Below, in pieces: positions 44,729 to 53,876 of a DNA stretch of 64,000 nucleotides. A model generated the notes under the pieces. That model did not search any database. It saw nothing but the letters and a program-made list of their open reading frames with translations, and was not told the origin of the DNA. How positions within the stretch are numbered: the first letter of the stretch is position 1; every line of letters begins with the position of its first letter. The position numbers were made by a program, and so were the translations under genes. Source of the DNA: Salaquimonas sp041736675 (GTDB lineage Bacteria > Pseudomonadota > Alphaproteobacteria > Rhizobiales > Rhizobiaceae); NCBI GenBank assembly GCA_041736675.1, contig JBGSTD010000010.1:1-64000 (forward strand), read 5' to 3'.

Positions 44729-45733
44729 TTACACTCCCTTGCCGACATTGCCCGCAAGCAACATGTTCGGATTTTTTGCCAGCCAAAGTGTGACCACCAG
44801 TGATTTTTCCTTTTCGCTGCTTGTGGCAGCAAGTTTCACCGTCTCCAGAACTTCAAGACCGGCGGCCTCCATCCAGTTACTCACCTGCTCGGCGGGAAAA
44901 CCGAGCCGCAAATGCGCATGACTATCGCGCAGGAATTCAAGAGTATGGGGAGCAAAATCGACGATCAGCATCCTGCCCTGCGGACGAAGCGCCTTGGCAG
45001 CCTCACGAATGGCCCGTGCAGGATCATCCAGATAGTGCAGAACCTGATGAACGGTCACCAGATCATAGGCCCCCTGGGGTGTTGGAAGATTCATCAGATC
45101 ACCCTGCCGGATCTGGGCGCTGTGAATATTTGCCTTGTCGAGATTGGCCCGCGCAACTGCCAGCATTTCCCGGCTGGCATCAATACCAACCGCCTTGTCA
45201 TAAAGCGGGCGAAGCAGTTCCAGAATGCGTCCGGTTCCCGTCCCAAGGTCGAGCAGCGAGTGAACCGTCGCCTTGCCCAGCATTTTCAGGATGGCATCTT
45301 CAACCTGGCTTTCATCCACATGAAGCGTGCGGATTGTATTCCAGCTGGCGGCATTGGCGGAGAAATATTCTGCCGCCTGAGCAGCGCGGCGCGAGCGAAC
45401 CGTTTCAAGCCGCTCCAGATCGCGGGCCAGTTGCGGATCAGTGTCACTCATGTGCGATAGAAGCGAAGTCACAAAGGCAGCCGGCGCGCCTTCTTCAACT
45501 CCGCGAAAGTAGGCCCACGCGCCCTCCTGATAACGCTCCAGCAAGCCTGCCTCGGAGAGCAGTTTGAGATGTCGTGAAATGCGCGGCTGCGATTGCCCCA
45601 GAATCTCAATCAGGTCGGATACGGTCAGGTCGCTGTGCGAAAGCAGAGCCAGAAGGCGCAAACGCGTATGCTCGCCTGCCGCCTTTAAAAGGTTGACAGT
45701 CAGGTCGAGTGGCAATTGAGTCTTGCGCAGCAT
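44729..45733 (-). CDS. ArsR-family regulator fused to SAM-dependent methyltransferase
   Basis: A 334-residue two-domain protein. The N-terminal ArsR winged helix (about 1-95, LTVSDLIEILGQSQPRISRHLKLL as recognition region) is joined to a class I methyltransferase (about 120-320; SAM loop LLDLGTGTGRILELL). This architecture next to metF is known in Rhizobiales and is thought to sense SAM or SAH. A palindrome upstream is a candidate autoregulatory operator. Whether the methyltransferase domain is catalytic is not clear from the sequence. Confidence 0.92.
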   Translation of the reverse strand: MLRKTQLPLDLTVNLLKAAGEHTRLRLLALLSHSDLTVSDLIEILGQSQPRISRHLKLLSEAGLLERYQEGAWAYFRGVEEGAPAAFVTSLLSHMSDTDPQLARDLERLETVRSRRAAQAAEYFSANAASWNTIRTLHVDESQVEDAILKMLGKATVHSLLDLGTGTGRILELLRPLYDKAVGIDASREMLAVARANLDKANIHSAQIRQGDLMNLPTPQGAYDLVTVHQVLHYLDDPARAIREAAKALRPQGRMLIVDFAPHTLEFLRDSHAHLRLGFPAEQVSNWMEAAGLEVLETVKLAATSSEKEKSLVVTLWLAKNPNMLLAGNVGKGV

Positions 45734-45770
45734 GAACGGTTTCCCTAAACTTCAATAGTATTTTAAAATC

Positions 45771-45790
45771 ATATAAACATATCTTTATAT
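45771..45790. promoter_or_regulatory. Palindromic operator upstream of the ArsR-methyltransferase/metF operon
   Basis: ATATAAA-N6-TTTATAT with an ATAT centre, 38 bp before the ATG of the regulator gene. It resembles the AT-rich ATAAAGATAT-type palindromes reported for SAM/SAH-responsive ArsR regulators (recollection). Confidence 0.6.
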
Positions 45791-45870
45791 CATTTTCGAA
45801 AAGATGCAAGTTGGTTTTGAAACAGGCCCCGATACCCACTTTCGATGGCAACACAATTTGATGGCAGAAG

Positions 45871-46191
45871 ATGAAGCTGAGCCGAACACACAAGACCAAC
45901 CCGAAAATCGGCAAGCTTCTGCGCCAAATGCTTCCGGCTGTCACATTGTCAGACTTTCAGGCAATCGAGGAAATCGCCCAGCGCGGCCATTTGCGCCATC
46001 TGCCCGAAGGCATCATCGCCTGGCAGGCGATCACCGCGCATGTGCGCCATGCCCATACAGACTATGACGAATTGCTGGCCGAGGGATATGATGTCGAATC
46101 CGCGCGCCATTTCGTTCTGGATGCAATCAACAGCAAACTGGAGGAATGGGGTTGCACACGGCGGATCGAGGAAGGCGATAGCGAAACCTGA
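45871..46191 (+). CDS. DUF2293 domain protein
   Basis: A 106-residue soluble protein. The segment HTDYDELLAEGYDVESARHFVLDAINSKLEEW (residues 61-93) matches the DUF2293 family, common in alphaproteobacteria. It is divergent from the ArsR-methyltransferase gene and convergent with the MOSC gene. Function unknown. Confidence 0.8.
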   Translation: MKLSRTHKTNPKIGKLLRQMLPAVTLSDFQAIEEIAQRGHLRHLPEGIIAWQAITAHVRHAHTDYDELLAEGYDVESARHFVLDAINSKLEEWGCTRRIEEGDSET

Positions 46192-46250
46192 ACGGGCTAT
46201 TGCCGGGTTTGTTGGCTTGGGCGCTCGCCTCTGCCGCCAAACCTTCAGGC

Positions 46251-46850
46251 TCAGTAAATCCACTGCTCCCAGATTCTGGCGCTAAAACTCTCGCCATCCT
46301 TGATTGTGCCTTCTTTTTCGACCCAGGCAACGATACCGCGCTTCATGTGCGCCGCATCCTTGAAAGCCAATGCCATATCGCTGTCCTTGAAGGATTTACC
46401 CTCGGTATCAACACCGACATTCTTGGCAATCGAACCGCCCGAAAGGCGGCACGGCGCATTGTAGCCATCAACGCGAAGCGTCACACCCCCTTCAAAAAAC
46501 AGCAGTGTACGCGGCGGCAGATAGCTGAGATTGGCAATCCCCGAAACAACGATATTGGCACCAATCCAACCCGGCTCCAGCTTGTCAATTTCCATCGCAG
46601 CAGCGATTTCGTCCAGTTCTTCGACCGACAGGATGGATATCTGCCGCTCATTGCGCATCAGCGTGCCGCGCGGATACCAAGGCTCACGGCCCCCGGAGCG
46701 CCTGCTGACACCGTGATGGAAATCGCCGGGGATGCCCTCAAAAGTCAGTGCAAGCTGGTTTACCGGCAGAGAGACAAAATCCCTGCCAACCGCCTTCAAT
46801 AGCGACGTCACCTTGCCGTTGACTTTCTTCGGAGGAGTTTTCTCGATCAT
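46251..46850 (-). CDS. MOSC-domain protein
   Basis: A 199-residue protein resembling molybdenum cofactor sulfurase C-terminal (MOSC) domains. The N-terminal half has FEGIPGDFHHG and PRGTLMRNERQISILS, and the middle has GANIVVSGIANLSYLPPRTLLFFEGG, both family patterns. Cys 144 of APCRLSGG is the expected conserved cysteine. MOSC proteins carry sulfur to metal or small-molecule targets. The molybdenum hydroxylase genes 1.5 kb away could be relevant, but no link is shown. Confidence 0.85.
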   Translation of the reverse strand: MIEKTPPKKVNGKVTSLLKAVGRDFVSLPVNQLALTFEGIPGDFHHGVSRRSGGREPWYPRGTLMRNERQISILSVEELDEIAAAMEIDKLEPGWIGANIVVSGIANLSYLPPRTLLFFEGGVTLRVDGYNAPCRLSGGSIAKNVGVDTEGKSFKDSDMALAFKDAAHMKRGIVAWVEKEGTIKDGESFSARIWEQWIY

Positions 46851-46993
46851 GCGTTTGCCTTTTCAATGGATTTCACACTGATACCTAAAGCAAACTGGCC
46901 CATCTGTCGCCAACTACCCGCGCTGGCGGGCAGAATCTTGTTCAATTTTTCTGCCGAACTGTTAGGGTCAACCATCATTGAAAGGACCAGCCC

Positions 46994-47605
46994 ATGGCAA
47001 AATCGCATAAACCGGTACCACCGGCCTCAAAGAAAAAATCCAAACCGATAGTTGCTTTGAAACTGCCAAAGGCAGAGCAACCATTGACCGAGCGGCAGGC
47101 CAAATATCTTGCAGTAGCCAAGGAAAAACTCGGCTTTGTGCCCAATGTTCTGCAGGCCTATGCCTGGCACTCCACCAAGTTCTCAGCCTTCACGGAAATG
47201 TACAATGACCTGATGCTGGGCGAGTCGGGCCTCACCAAACTTGAACGCGAAATGATCGCCGTCGTCGTTTCATCAGCCAACCATTGCTATTATTGCCTGA
47301 CAGCCCACGGAGCGGCTGTGCGCCAACTTTCTGGCGATCCCAAACTCGGCGAACAAATGGTGATGAACTACCGCACAGCCGATCTCACCGATAAACAACG
47401 GGCCATGCTCGACTTTTCATGGTTGCTGACCAAGCAGCCCGAGATAATCGACGAGGAACACCGTTCCGCCTTGCGCACGGCAGGATGGAAGGACCGTGAT
47501 ATTTGGGATATTGCCTCGGTTGCCGCCTTCTTTAACATGTCGAACCGTGTCAGCGCAGCGACAGACCAGCAACCCAATGATGAATATCATTCAATGGCGC
47601 GGTAA
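46994..47605 (+). CDS. Peroxidase-related AhpD-like protein
   Basis: A 203-residue protein of the carboxymuconolactone decarboxylase/AhpD group. The redox pair is Cys 98 and Cys 101 in ANHCYYCLTAHGAAV, the AhpD active-site pattern. The Lys-rich N-terminal 20 residues are disordered. ATG with GAAAGGA upstream. It converges with the tetR gene. Confidence 0.88.
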   Translation: MAKSHKPVPPASKKKSKPIVALKLPKAEQPLTERQAKYLAVAKEKLGFVPNVLQAYAWHSTKFSAFTEMYNDLMLGESGLTKLEREMIAVVVSSANHCYYCLTAHGAAVRQLSGDPKLGEQMVMNYRTADLTDKQRAMLDFSWLLTKQPEIIDEEHRSALRTAGWKDRDIWDIASVAAFFNMSNRVSAATDQQPNDEYHSMAR

Positions 47606-47635
47606 AGAAACACAATCCGGCACGATCTTTGACTG

Positions 47636-48250
47636 TTACCGTAAGCTCAAAGCGGCAAATTGCATCGTCAGGAAACCCTTTAGCGCAGCGCTTTGCCCGG
47701 CAGGGTCGCTGATCTGGGTTTTCATGCCCTCGATCCACAGCACCAGGTTGGTAGCCATCATCGCGGCGGGAAGCGCCGGGTCCTTGGCAATCGGTTCGAA
47801 ATGGCCGGTGATGACCGCGATCATCCTCTTAACAAAATCGGCAATGATGTCCTCCGAGAGGTCGCTCTTGAGGTCGAGCAATTCGCTGCCATGGGTGGTT
47901 CCGGCCAGTTGAGCCATCATGTCGAGCAATCCGAGCTGCAATCCGTTATAGAGGACATCACGGGGATGACCGGGCTTTGCCAGTTCCTCTTTCAATATCT
48001 CGATTGTCAAATCGCACATGTCACTCGTCGTCGCGCGATAGATTTCCTGTTTGTTCCTGAAAAACTGGTAAAGCGCCGGGCGGGAAATTCCACATTCCTT
48101 TGCGATATCGTCCATGGTGGCGCGGTTAAAGCCATAGCGCAAAACCACAGCGAGAGCTGCCTGCAGGATGCCATTGCGCTTCTCGCCCGCTTTGGTTTGC
48201 GAACTTCCCGCCCTATGTGCATAAATGTCATGAAACAATCTGTTTTCCAT
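47636..48250 (-). CDS. TetR-family regulator
   Basis: A 204-residue regulator with N-terminal helix-turn-helix (ATMDDIAKECGISRPALYQFFRNKQEIY, residues 45-72) and an all-helical ligand domain. It is divergent from iorA, and a perfect long palindrome lies between them, so it very likely represses the iorAB operon and itself. Confidence 0.9.
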   Translation of the reverse strand: MENRLFHDIYAHRAGSSQTKAGEKRNGILQAALAVVLRYGFNRATMDDIAKECGISRPALYQFFRNKQEIYRATTSDMCDLTIEILKEELAKPGHPRDVLYNGLQLGLLDMMAQLAGTTHGSELLDLKSDLSEDIIADFVKRMIAVITGHFEPIAKDPALPAAMMATNLVLWIEGMKTQISDPAGQSAALKGFLTMQFAALSLR

Positions 48251-48277
48251 GGAATGTTAATAGCATAATTTGAACGA

Positions 48278-48315
48278 TTGACAATCTGACATTTTTACGA
48301 ATAATGTCAGATTGT
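48278..48315 (+). promoter_or_regulatory. iorA promoter with perfect TetR-type operator
   Basis: A perfect 13-bp inverted repeat (ACAATCTGACATT / AATGTCAGATTGT, 9-nt spacer, 48281-48315) covers a promoter TTGACA (48278-48283)-N16-AATAAT (48300-48305). Binding would block RNA polymerase. Confidence 0.75.
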
Positions 48316-48346
48316 AGAAATTGATATAGCATCGGGAGCTGGTCGC

Positions 48347-48805
48347 ATGAAACTGACGGTCAATGGAACAATACATGAAGTCGATGTTGAACCTGAGATG
48401 CCGCTGCTTTGGGTATTGCGCGATGAACTTGGCATTACAGGTCCCAAATATGGCTGCGGTATTGCCCAATGCGGCGCCTGCACGGTGCATGTGGATGGCG
48501 TTGCGGTACGCTCTTGCCAGTTGACCGCGGGCGAGGTCGAAGGCGAAATCATCACGATCGAAGGGCTTGGAACCCCTGGTGCCCTGCACGCGGTTCAGGC
48601 TGCATGGATCGAGCATCAGGTTGCCCAGTGCGGCTATTGCCAGTCCGGCCAGATCATGGCGGCAGCCTCCTTTCTGGAGTCAAACCCCGATCCCGACGAC
48701 CTGGCGATTGATCAGGCAATGTCCGCCAATTTGTGCCGCTGCGGCACCTATCCACGCATTCGCGAAGCGGTGAAAACCGCAGCCACCAAACTGAGGAGTG
48801 CATGA
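48347..48805 (+). CDS. iorA: Molybdenum hydroxylase small [2Fe-2S] subunit (IorA-like)
   Basis: A 152-residue protein with two [2Fe-2S] clusters. The plant-ferredoxin type uses Cys 37, 42, 45 and 57 (GCGIAQCGACTVHVDG). The second uses Cys 95, 98, 130 and 132 (GYCQSGQ, NLCRCGTYPRI). It resembles the alpha subunit of isoquinoline 1-oxidoreductase and passes electrons from the Mo subunit. GGGAG precedes the ATG. It is followed directly by the large subunit gene. The name indicates similarity, not proven substrate. Confidence 0.88.
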   Translation: MKLTVNGTIHEVDVEPEMPLLWVLRDELGITGPKYGCGIAQCGACTVHVDGVAVRSCQLTAGEVEGEIITIEGLGTPGALHAVQAAWIEHQVAQCGYCQSGQIMAAASFLESNPDPDDLAIDQAMSANLCRCGTYPRIREAVKTAATKLRSA

Positions 48806-48806
48806 T

Positions 48807-51065
48807 ATGGGCAAACTTCGAACGATAGCCCGCCGCACCTTTCTGATTGGCTCCGCGGCCATTGCCGGCGGTGTTGTCTTTGGCGTTTACGCGTACCAGA
48901 AACCCGGCAAAAATCCGCTCCTGGAAACCCTCGCCGATGGTGAGGCGACCATTACCCCCTATATCAAAATTACCGCCGATGGCATTACCCTGATCACACC
49001 GCGCGCAGACAAGGGCCAGGGTGCCTATTCCCTGCAGGCGGCGTTGATCGCAGAGGAACTCGACGTGGATCTGGATCAGGTCAGCGTTGACCCCGGTCCG
49101 CCGTCTGCAACCTATTACAATACGGCGCTTGCCGCAGAAGCTGCAGACTTCATGATTCCCGCCCAGGGCGCATTGAATTCAATGGCCAAAACCGGTCTTG
49201 ATGCTGCGATGAAATTCATAGGCCTGCAGATCACCGGCGGCTCAACCACCGCGCCCGACGGATATGACAAGCTTCGCATGGCAGGCGCTGTTGCCCGCGA
49301 AACCATCAAGAAGGCCGCCGCAAAAAAATCGGGTATTCCGGTTGACCAGTTGAAAACACTGAAAGGCGAAGTATTGCTGCCGGATGGATCGGCGCTGTCT
49401 TATACCTCGCTCGCAGGCGACCTCGCCAATGTCGAGGCTGCGTCAAACGTCACGCTAAGGGAACCGTCTGAGTGGCGGATACTCGGCAAGCCGATGCAGC
49501 GCGTCGACATCGTAGCCAAGTCGACCGGCACGCTGACCTATGGTATTGATGCAAAAGTCGACGGCATGGTTCATGCCACCGTTTTGCTCAACCCTGCGCA
49601 GTCTGGTGCCATCAACGGTTTTGATGCCACTGAAGCTGAAAAAATGCGTGGCGTGAAAAAGATCGTGCCTGTTACAGGCGGTGTCGGCATCGTCGCCAAC
49701 AATACATGGCGGGCATTCCAGGCTGCACAGGCAATCAAGGCCGATTGGGCGAAGGCATCTTTTCCCGATACCATGGAAGGGCACTGGAAGGCCCTCGCCG
49801 ACAGCTTCAATGCCGATCAGCAGGACAGCCGCCATCGCGATGACGGCGATGTTGAGCAGGCACTTTCGTCCGGCACTGTAATTGAGGCCGAGTATCGCGC
49901 GCCCTATCTAGCCCATGCTCCCCTTGAGCCGATCAGCGCCATTGTACTTGTCACCGACAACAAGGCGGAAGTCTGGACCGGGACACAGATACCCCGCTTT
50001 GTGCAAAACAATGTGGGTAAAATCACCGGCCTCGATCCTGAGCAAGTGATCGTTCATGTGCAATATATGGGTGGCAGCTTCGGCCACCGCCTCGAAGATG
50101 AAGTGGTAAAGCAGGCAACCGAAATTGCCGTTCAAATGAAGGGCACTCCGGTCAAGCTGACCTACAGCCGTGAAGAGGACATGACCCACGATTTTGTCCG
50201 CCAGATCGCCATGGCCCGCATGAAGGGCACCGTGAAGGATGGGATGGTTGAGAGCTATGATCTTGCCATTGCAATGCCCTCTGTTGTGGTTTCACAAATG
50301 TCGCGTCAGGGGCTTGGTGTTCCCGGACCAGACAGCCAGATCGTTGCGGGTGCATGGGAGCAGCCTTTTGCGGTTCCCCATCACCGCGTCACCGGCTATC
50401 GCGCACGCGAGCTTGCGCCAATCAGTTCATGGCGTTCTGTTGGTGCTTCAACCAACGGCTTTTTCTACAACCTTGGCCTTGATGAACTTATCCATGCCGC
50501 AGGCGCTGATCCGCTGGAAGAGCGGCTTCGTCTCGCCAGCGATGATCTCACCCGCACGATTCTTTCAACTGTAAAGGAAATGTCAAAATGGAACGGTCCG
50601 GCGCTTGATGCGGACAGCGCGGGCAACAAGCGCGGGCGCGGCGTGGCGGTTACCAAAAGTTTTGGAGTAACAGTTGCCGAGGTCATTGACGTATCCCATA
50701 CCGCCAGCGGCATCAAAATCGACAATGTCTGGGTTGCGGCAGATGTCGGCAAGGTGCTTGATCCTGTGAATTTCGACAATCTGGTCAAGGGCGGCGTTGT
50801 CTTTGCGCTCGGCCATGCGATGAACTGCGAAATCACCTATACCAACGGCATTGCCGATCAGACAAACTACCACACTTTCGAGGGAATGCGGATGTATCAA
50901 TGTCCGCAGATCAAGGTAAAGGGCCTTGAAACCGGTAGCTGCGTCCTTGGCATTGGCGAACCTCCGGTGCCGCCTGCCGCTCCTGCCCTTGCCTCGGCGA
51001 TCTTCGCGGCAACCGGTATTCGCATCCGCGAAATGCCGTTCAACAAATTCATTGATTTCGCGTGA
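48807..51065 (+). CDS. iorB: Molybdenum hydroxylase large subunit (IorB-like)
   Basis: A 752-residue molybdopterin-binding protein of the xanthine dehydrogenase family. The N-terminus carries a Tat motif (RRTFLIGSAA, residues 9-18), so the folded complex is exported with the small subunit. Mo-pterin segments include GGSFGHRLEDEVV and the C-terminal GIGEPPVPPAAPALASAI. Glu 718 is the expected catalytic base. The ATG at 48807 has GGAG upstream and begins one base after the iorA stop. Substrate is probably an N-heterocycle or aldehyde. There is no FAD subunit, which fits the cytochrome gene downstream as electron acceptor. Confidence 0.9.
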   Translation: MGKLRTIARRTFLIGSAAIAGGVVFGVYAYQKPGKNPLLETLADGEATITPYIKITADGITLITPRADKGQGAYSLQAALIAEELDVDLDQVSVDPGPPSATYYNTALAAEAADFMIPAQGALNSMAKTGLDAAMKFIGLQITGGSTTAPDGYDKLRMAGAVARETIKKAAAKKSGIPVDQLKTLKGEVLLPDGSALSYTSLAGDLANVEAASNVTLREPSEWRILGKPMQRVDIVAKSTGTLTYGIDAKVDGMVHATVLLNPAQSGAINGFDATEAEKMRGVKKIVPVTGGVGIVANNTWRAFQAAQAIKADWAKASFPDTMEGHWKALADSFNADQQDSRHRDDGDVEQALSSGTVIEAEYRAPYLAHAPLEPISAIVLVTDNKAEVWTGTQIPRFVQNNVGKITGLDPEQVIVHVQYMGGSFGHRLEDEVVKQATEIAVQMKGTPVKLTYSREEDMTHDFVRQIAMARMKGTVKDGMVESYDLAIAMPSVVVSQMSRQGLGVPGPDSQIVAGAWEQPFAVPHHRVTGYRARELAPISSWRSVGASTNGFFYNLGLDELIHAAGADPLEERLRLASDDLTRTILSTVKEMSKWNGPALDADSAGNKRGRGVAVTKSFGVTVAEVIDVSHTASGIKIDNVWVAADVGKVLDPVNFDNLVKGGVVFALGHAMNCEITYTNGIADQTNYHTFEGMRMYQCPQIKVKGLETGSCVLGIGEPPVPPAAPALASAIFAATGIRIREMPFNKFIDFA

Positions 51066-51076
51066 AAGGGTTCGTG

Positions 51077-51682
51077 ATGAAAAGACTGGTTTTATTCCCT
51101 GTTGTCATGATCTGCTTTACGCTCAACGCTTATGCAGCTTCAGAAAAAGCCGTCCTCAACCCTCCTGCCGAGGGCTCGGTCAGCGTTGAAGAAGGCCTCG
51201 CAGCCTGGCAGCGCATTCATGAAGTCGTATCGCATCCACGTTGCGCAAACTGCCATGTGGGCGAGGATAACCGGCCGATGTGGTCAGGCGCACACTACGG
51301 CAAGACACGCCCGCACGGGATGAACATCAATGCAGGCGAAAGCCGGATTGGTGCAGAAACACTTCAGTGTTCAACATGCCATACCAAACAGAATACAGAA
51401 CTGTTGCATGGAGCGCCGGGTGCTGAAAACTGGCATCTGGCCCCTGTCGAAATGCAATGGTTCGGCAAAACTTCCGCTGAAATTTGCGCCCAGCTGAAAA
51501 ACCCTGAAACCAATGGCAACCGCGATTTCATGGCACTAGCAGAACATGTAGGCTTTGATGAACTGGTCCACTGGGGCTGGAAGCCGGGTCCCGGCCGCGA
51601 GCCTGCACCTTATTCAATACAGCAACACACCGATGACATGCTGATATGGGGCGTTGCCGGCATGCCCTGCCCCGCAAACTGA
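51077..51682 (+). CDS. Dihaem c-type cytochrome, iorAB electron acceptor candidate
   Basis: A 201-residue periplasmic protein with signal peptide (1-20, AYA). Two haem-binding motifs are CANCH (56-60) and CSTCH (98-102). It starts 12 bp after iorB, with AAAGGG upstream, so it belongs to the same operon. It probably carries electrons from the Tat-exported hydroxylase. Similarity to other dihaem cytochromes is not precise. Confidence 0.83.
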   Translation: MKRLVLFPVVMICFTLNAYAASEKAVLNPPAEGSVSVEEGLAAWQRIHEVVSHPRCANCHVGEDNRPMWSGAHYGKTRPHGMNINAGESRIGAETLQCSTCHTKQNTELLHGAPGAENWHLAPVEMQWFGKTSAEICAQLKNPETNGNRDFMALAEHVGFDELVHWGWKPGPGREPAPYSIQQHTDDMLIWGVAGMPCPAN

Positions 51683-51693
51683 GGATATGTCAG

Positions 51694-52041
51694 ATGAGCT
51701 CCCTGTTTTCACTCAAAAATGCTGCCATTCTTGTCTTCCTCGGCGCCATCCTGCACCTGATCACCCCTGTCCTTGCTGGCGGGTTGAATGATGATGCCAT
51801 GTTCATGGTGTCGGGCGGCGTGATTTACGTGTTGTTTGCAATAGCCCTTTACCGCCAATGGCGTTGGGCAGCCTTTTTTGCCTTCCTGATGATGCTCGCA
51901 GGCACAATTATCAGCTTTGGCTTTTCAAATGGCGGAACAACCATACCGGCCTGGCTTTATGCGGCCAACTCAATCGTCAGTCTGCTGGCGGCTTTCAGCC
52001 TGTTTGGTGCTTTATGGAGCAATAAACCTGTGCTGGCTTAA
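51694..52041 (+). CDS. Small four-helix membrane protein
   Basis: A 115-residue hydrophobic protein with about four transmembrane helices. It starts 12 bp after the cytochrome gene, with GAGGA upstream, so it is probably part of the TetR-controlled operon. No family is recognised. A role as membrane anchor or electron-transfer partner is speculation. Confidence 0.65.
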   Translation: MSSLFSLKNAAILVFLGAILHLITPVLAGGLNDDAMFMVSGGVIYVLFAIALYRQWRWAAFFAFLMMLAGTIISFGFSNGGTTIPAWLYAANSIVSLLAAFSLFGALWSNKPVLA

Positions 52042-52102
52042 TCTCGAGAACTCGATTAATTCTGCGATTCCCTAAATTTGATTTTGAAAGGGTCAACGCA
52101 TT

Positions 52103-52465
52103 TTGAACCAGAACCTGGACTTGGCTGATCGTCAATTGAAGGCATACAATGCACGTAATATCGATGAATTCATGGCGTGTTGGGCTGAAAACGCGAAATA
52201 CTACGCTCATCCGGACCAATTATTAGCCAACGGAATTTCAGAGATAAGGCAACGGCATGTCCAACGTTTTGAAGACACGAACTTACATGGGAAATTGATC
52301 AGCAGAGTTTCTGTGGGAAAAACGGTTATTGATTACGAAACGGTAACCCGCACATTTCCTGATGGAATAGGTACTATGGACGTGGCAGCAATTTACGAAA
52401 TTCAAGAGGGTAAGATACAAACGGCCTGGTTTATATTTGGAGAAGTGACCTTTTCGCACAAATAA
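52103..52465 (+). CDS. SnoaL/NTF2-like protein
   Basis: A 120-residue alpha+beta barrel-type protein. The helical N-terminus (LADRQLKAYNARNIDEFMACWAENAKYYAHP) and following strands fit the SnoaL-like/nuclear transport factor 2 superfamily. The start is TTG at 52103, with AAAGGG 9-14 bp upstream. No ATG of similar quality exists. It is more AT-rich than its neighbours. Function unknown. Confidence 0.75.
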   Translation: MNQNLDLADRQLKAYNARNIDEFMACWAENAKYYAHPDQLLANGISEIRQRHVQRFEDTNLHGKLISRVSVGKTVIDYETVTRTFPDGIGTMDVAAIYEIQEGKIQTAWFIFGEVTFSHK

Positions 52466-52537
52466 GTCAAAGAACTGACCTGTTTCAAAAGATCACTACT
52501 TAATAGCCATTTCAAATTAAAATGGGGTATTTACAAT

Positions 52538-53752
52538 CTAGGCAACCTGCCGCGCCAGTGCGCACTGTGACCACAGATCGCTCAACGAGCGCACCAGATG
52601 AGCAATGTCCTCATCGGTATGCAGTGGGCCGGGAGTAATCCGCAACCGCTCGGTCTTGACCGGAACAGTCGGGTAATTGATTGGCTGGACATAGACACCG
52701 TAATTGTCGAGCAGGATATCGCTGATCCATTTCGCCTTCTTGGCGTCCCCCACCATCACCGGAATGATATGGCTGTCATTGGGCATGTAGGGAATACCCA
52801 TTTTCTCAAGGCCGGCACGCACCTTGGCCACATTGGCATTTTGCATGTTACGCTCAACCGCGCTCTGTTTCAGATGGCGAATTGAGGCAAGCGCTCCTGC
52901 AGCAAGCGCCGGCGGCAATGCGGTCGTGAAAATGAACCCCGATGCAAACGAACGAATGAAATCGCAAAGCCTGGTAGACGCGGCGATATAACCGCCCATC
53001 ACACCAAACGCCTTGCCAAGCGTGCCTTCAATCACATCAAGCTGGTCCATCAGGCCGCGCTCTTCGGCAACACCGCCGCCGCGCGGGCCATACATGCCAA
53101 CCGCGTGCACTTCGTCAAGATAGGTAAGCGCGCCATGTTTCCTGGCAACTTCACAAATCTCCTTGATCGGGGCAATGTCTCCATCCATCGAATAGACGGA
53201 TTCAAAGGCAACGAGAATGGTTCGCCCCGGAGCAACTTTTGCCAGCTTGGCATCAAGATCGCGCCAGTCATTGTGCTTGAAAATATGCTTCTCGGCGCGT
53301 GAGTGACGTATGCCCTCAATCATCGAGGCATGATTTTTCTCATCAGAAAAAACCACACAATTGGGCAGCAGCGCGGCAAGGGTACCTAGGCTTGCCCAGT
53401 TGGACACATATCCTGAGGTGAACAGAAGCGCGCTTTCCTTGCCATGAAGATCGGCAAGTTCCTGTTCGAGCAGGACATGGGTATGGTTGGTGCCTGAAAT
53501 ATTGCGGGTTCCGCCTGCGCCGGTGCCATAGGCATCAATCGCATTTTTCATTGCGTCCATGACATCGGGATTTTGCCCCATGCCAAGATAGTCATTCGAG
53601 CACCAGACAGTTACATCTCGGGTTTCACCCTGGAAATGGCGCTTGGCCTTTGGGAAGCTGCCTGCATGGCGTTCAAGATCCGCAAAGACCCTGTAGCGGC
53701 CATCCTTGTGTAAAGCATCCAGCTTTTCCTCGAAAAATGCCTCGAAATCCAT
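52538..53752 (-). CDS. hemA: 5-aminolevulinate synthase HemA
   Basis: PLP enzyme that condenses glycine and succinyl-CoA to 5-aminolevulinate (the alphaproteobacterial C4 route to haem). The 404-residue length matches relatives. Motifs are GTGAGGTRNISGTNH (76-90), YLDEVHAVGMYGPRGGG (211-227) and the PLP lysine 247 in EGTLGKAFGVMGGY. The ATG at 53752 is preferred; the frame opens 24 codons earlier. It lies downstream of cycA on the same strand (124-bp gap). The gap holds two inverted repeats (GATCAAT-N5-ATTGATC and CTTGAC-N5-GTCAAG) that may affect hemA expression. Confidence 0.97.
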   Translation of the reverse strand: MDFEAFFEEKLDALHKDGRYRVFADLERHAGSFPKAKRHFQGETRDVTVWCSNDYLGMGQNPDVMDAMKNAIDAYGTGAGGTRNISGTNHTHVLLEQELADLHGKESALLFTSGYVSNWASLGTLAALLPNCVVFSDEKNHASMIEGIRHSRAEKHIFKHNDWRDLDAKLAKVAPGRTILVAFESVYSMDGDIAPIKEICEVARKHGALTYLDEVHAVGMYGPRGGGVAEERGLMDQLDVIEGTLGKAFGVMGGYIAASTRLCDFIRSFASGFIFTTALPPALAAGALASIRHLKQSAVERNMQNANVAKVRAGLEKMGIPYMPNDSHIIPVMVGDAKKAKWISDILLDNYGVYVQPINYPTVPVKTERLRITPGPLHTDEDIAHLVRSLSDLWSQCALARQVA

Positions 53753-53773
53753 CCCTCTGTCCCTGTGTTGGTG

Positions 53774-53863
53774 GATCAATTCATGATTGATCTGTTTTTT
53801 ATCAACTTTACCGCGCGAGGCCAACCCCTGCGAGATGTCTGGTTTGCTTGACTATCTGTCAAG
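53774..53863 (-). promoter_or_regulatory. Inverted repeats between cycA and hemA
   Basis: Two perfect inverted repeats: GATCAAT-N5-ATTGATC (53774-53792), 22 bp before the hemA ATG, and CTTGAC-N5-GTCAAG (53847-53863), just after cycA. They could be an operator and a processing hairpin. Spacing does not fit an FNR box. Confidence 0.4.
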
Positions 53864-53876
53864 TTAACCCGGCTGA

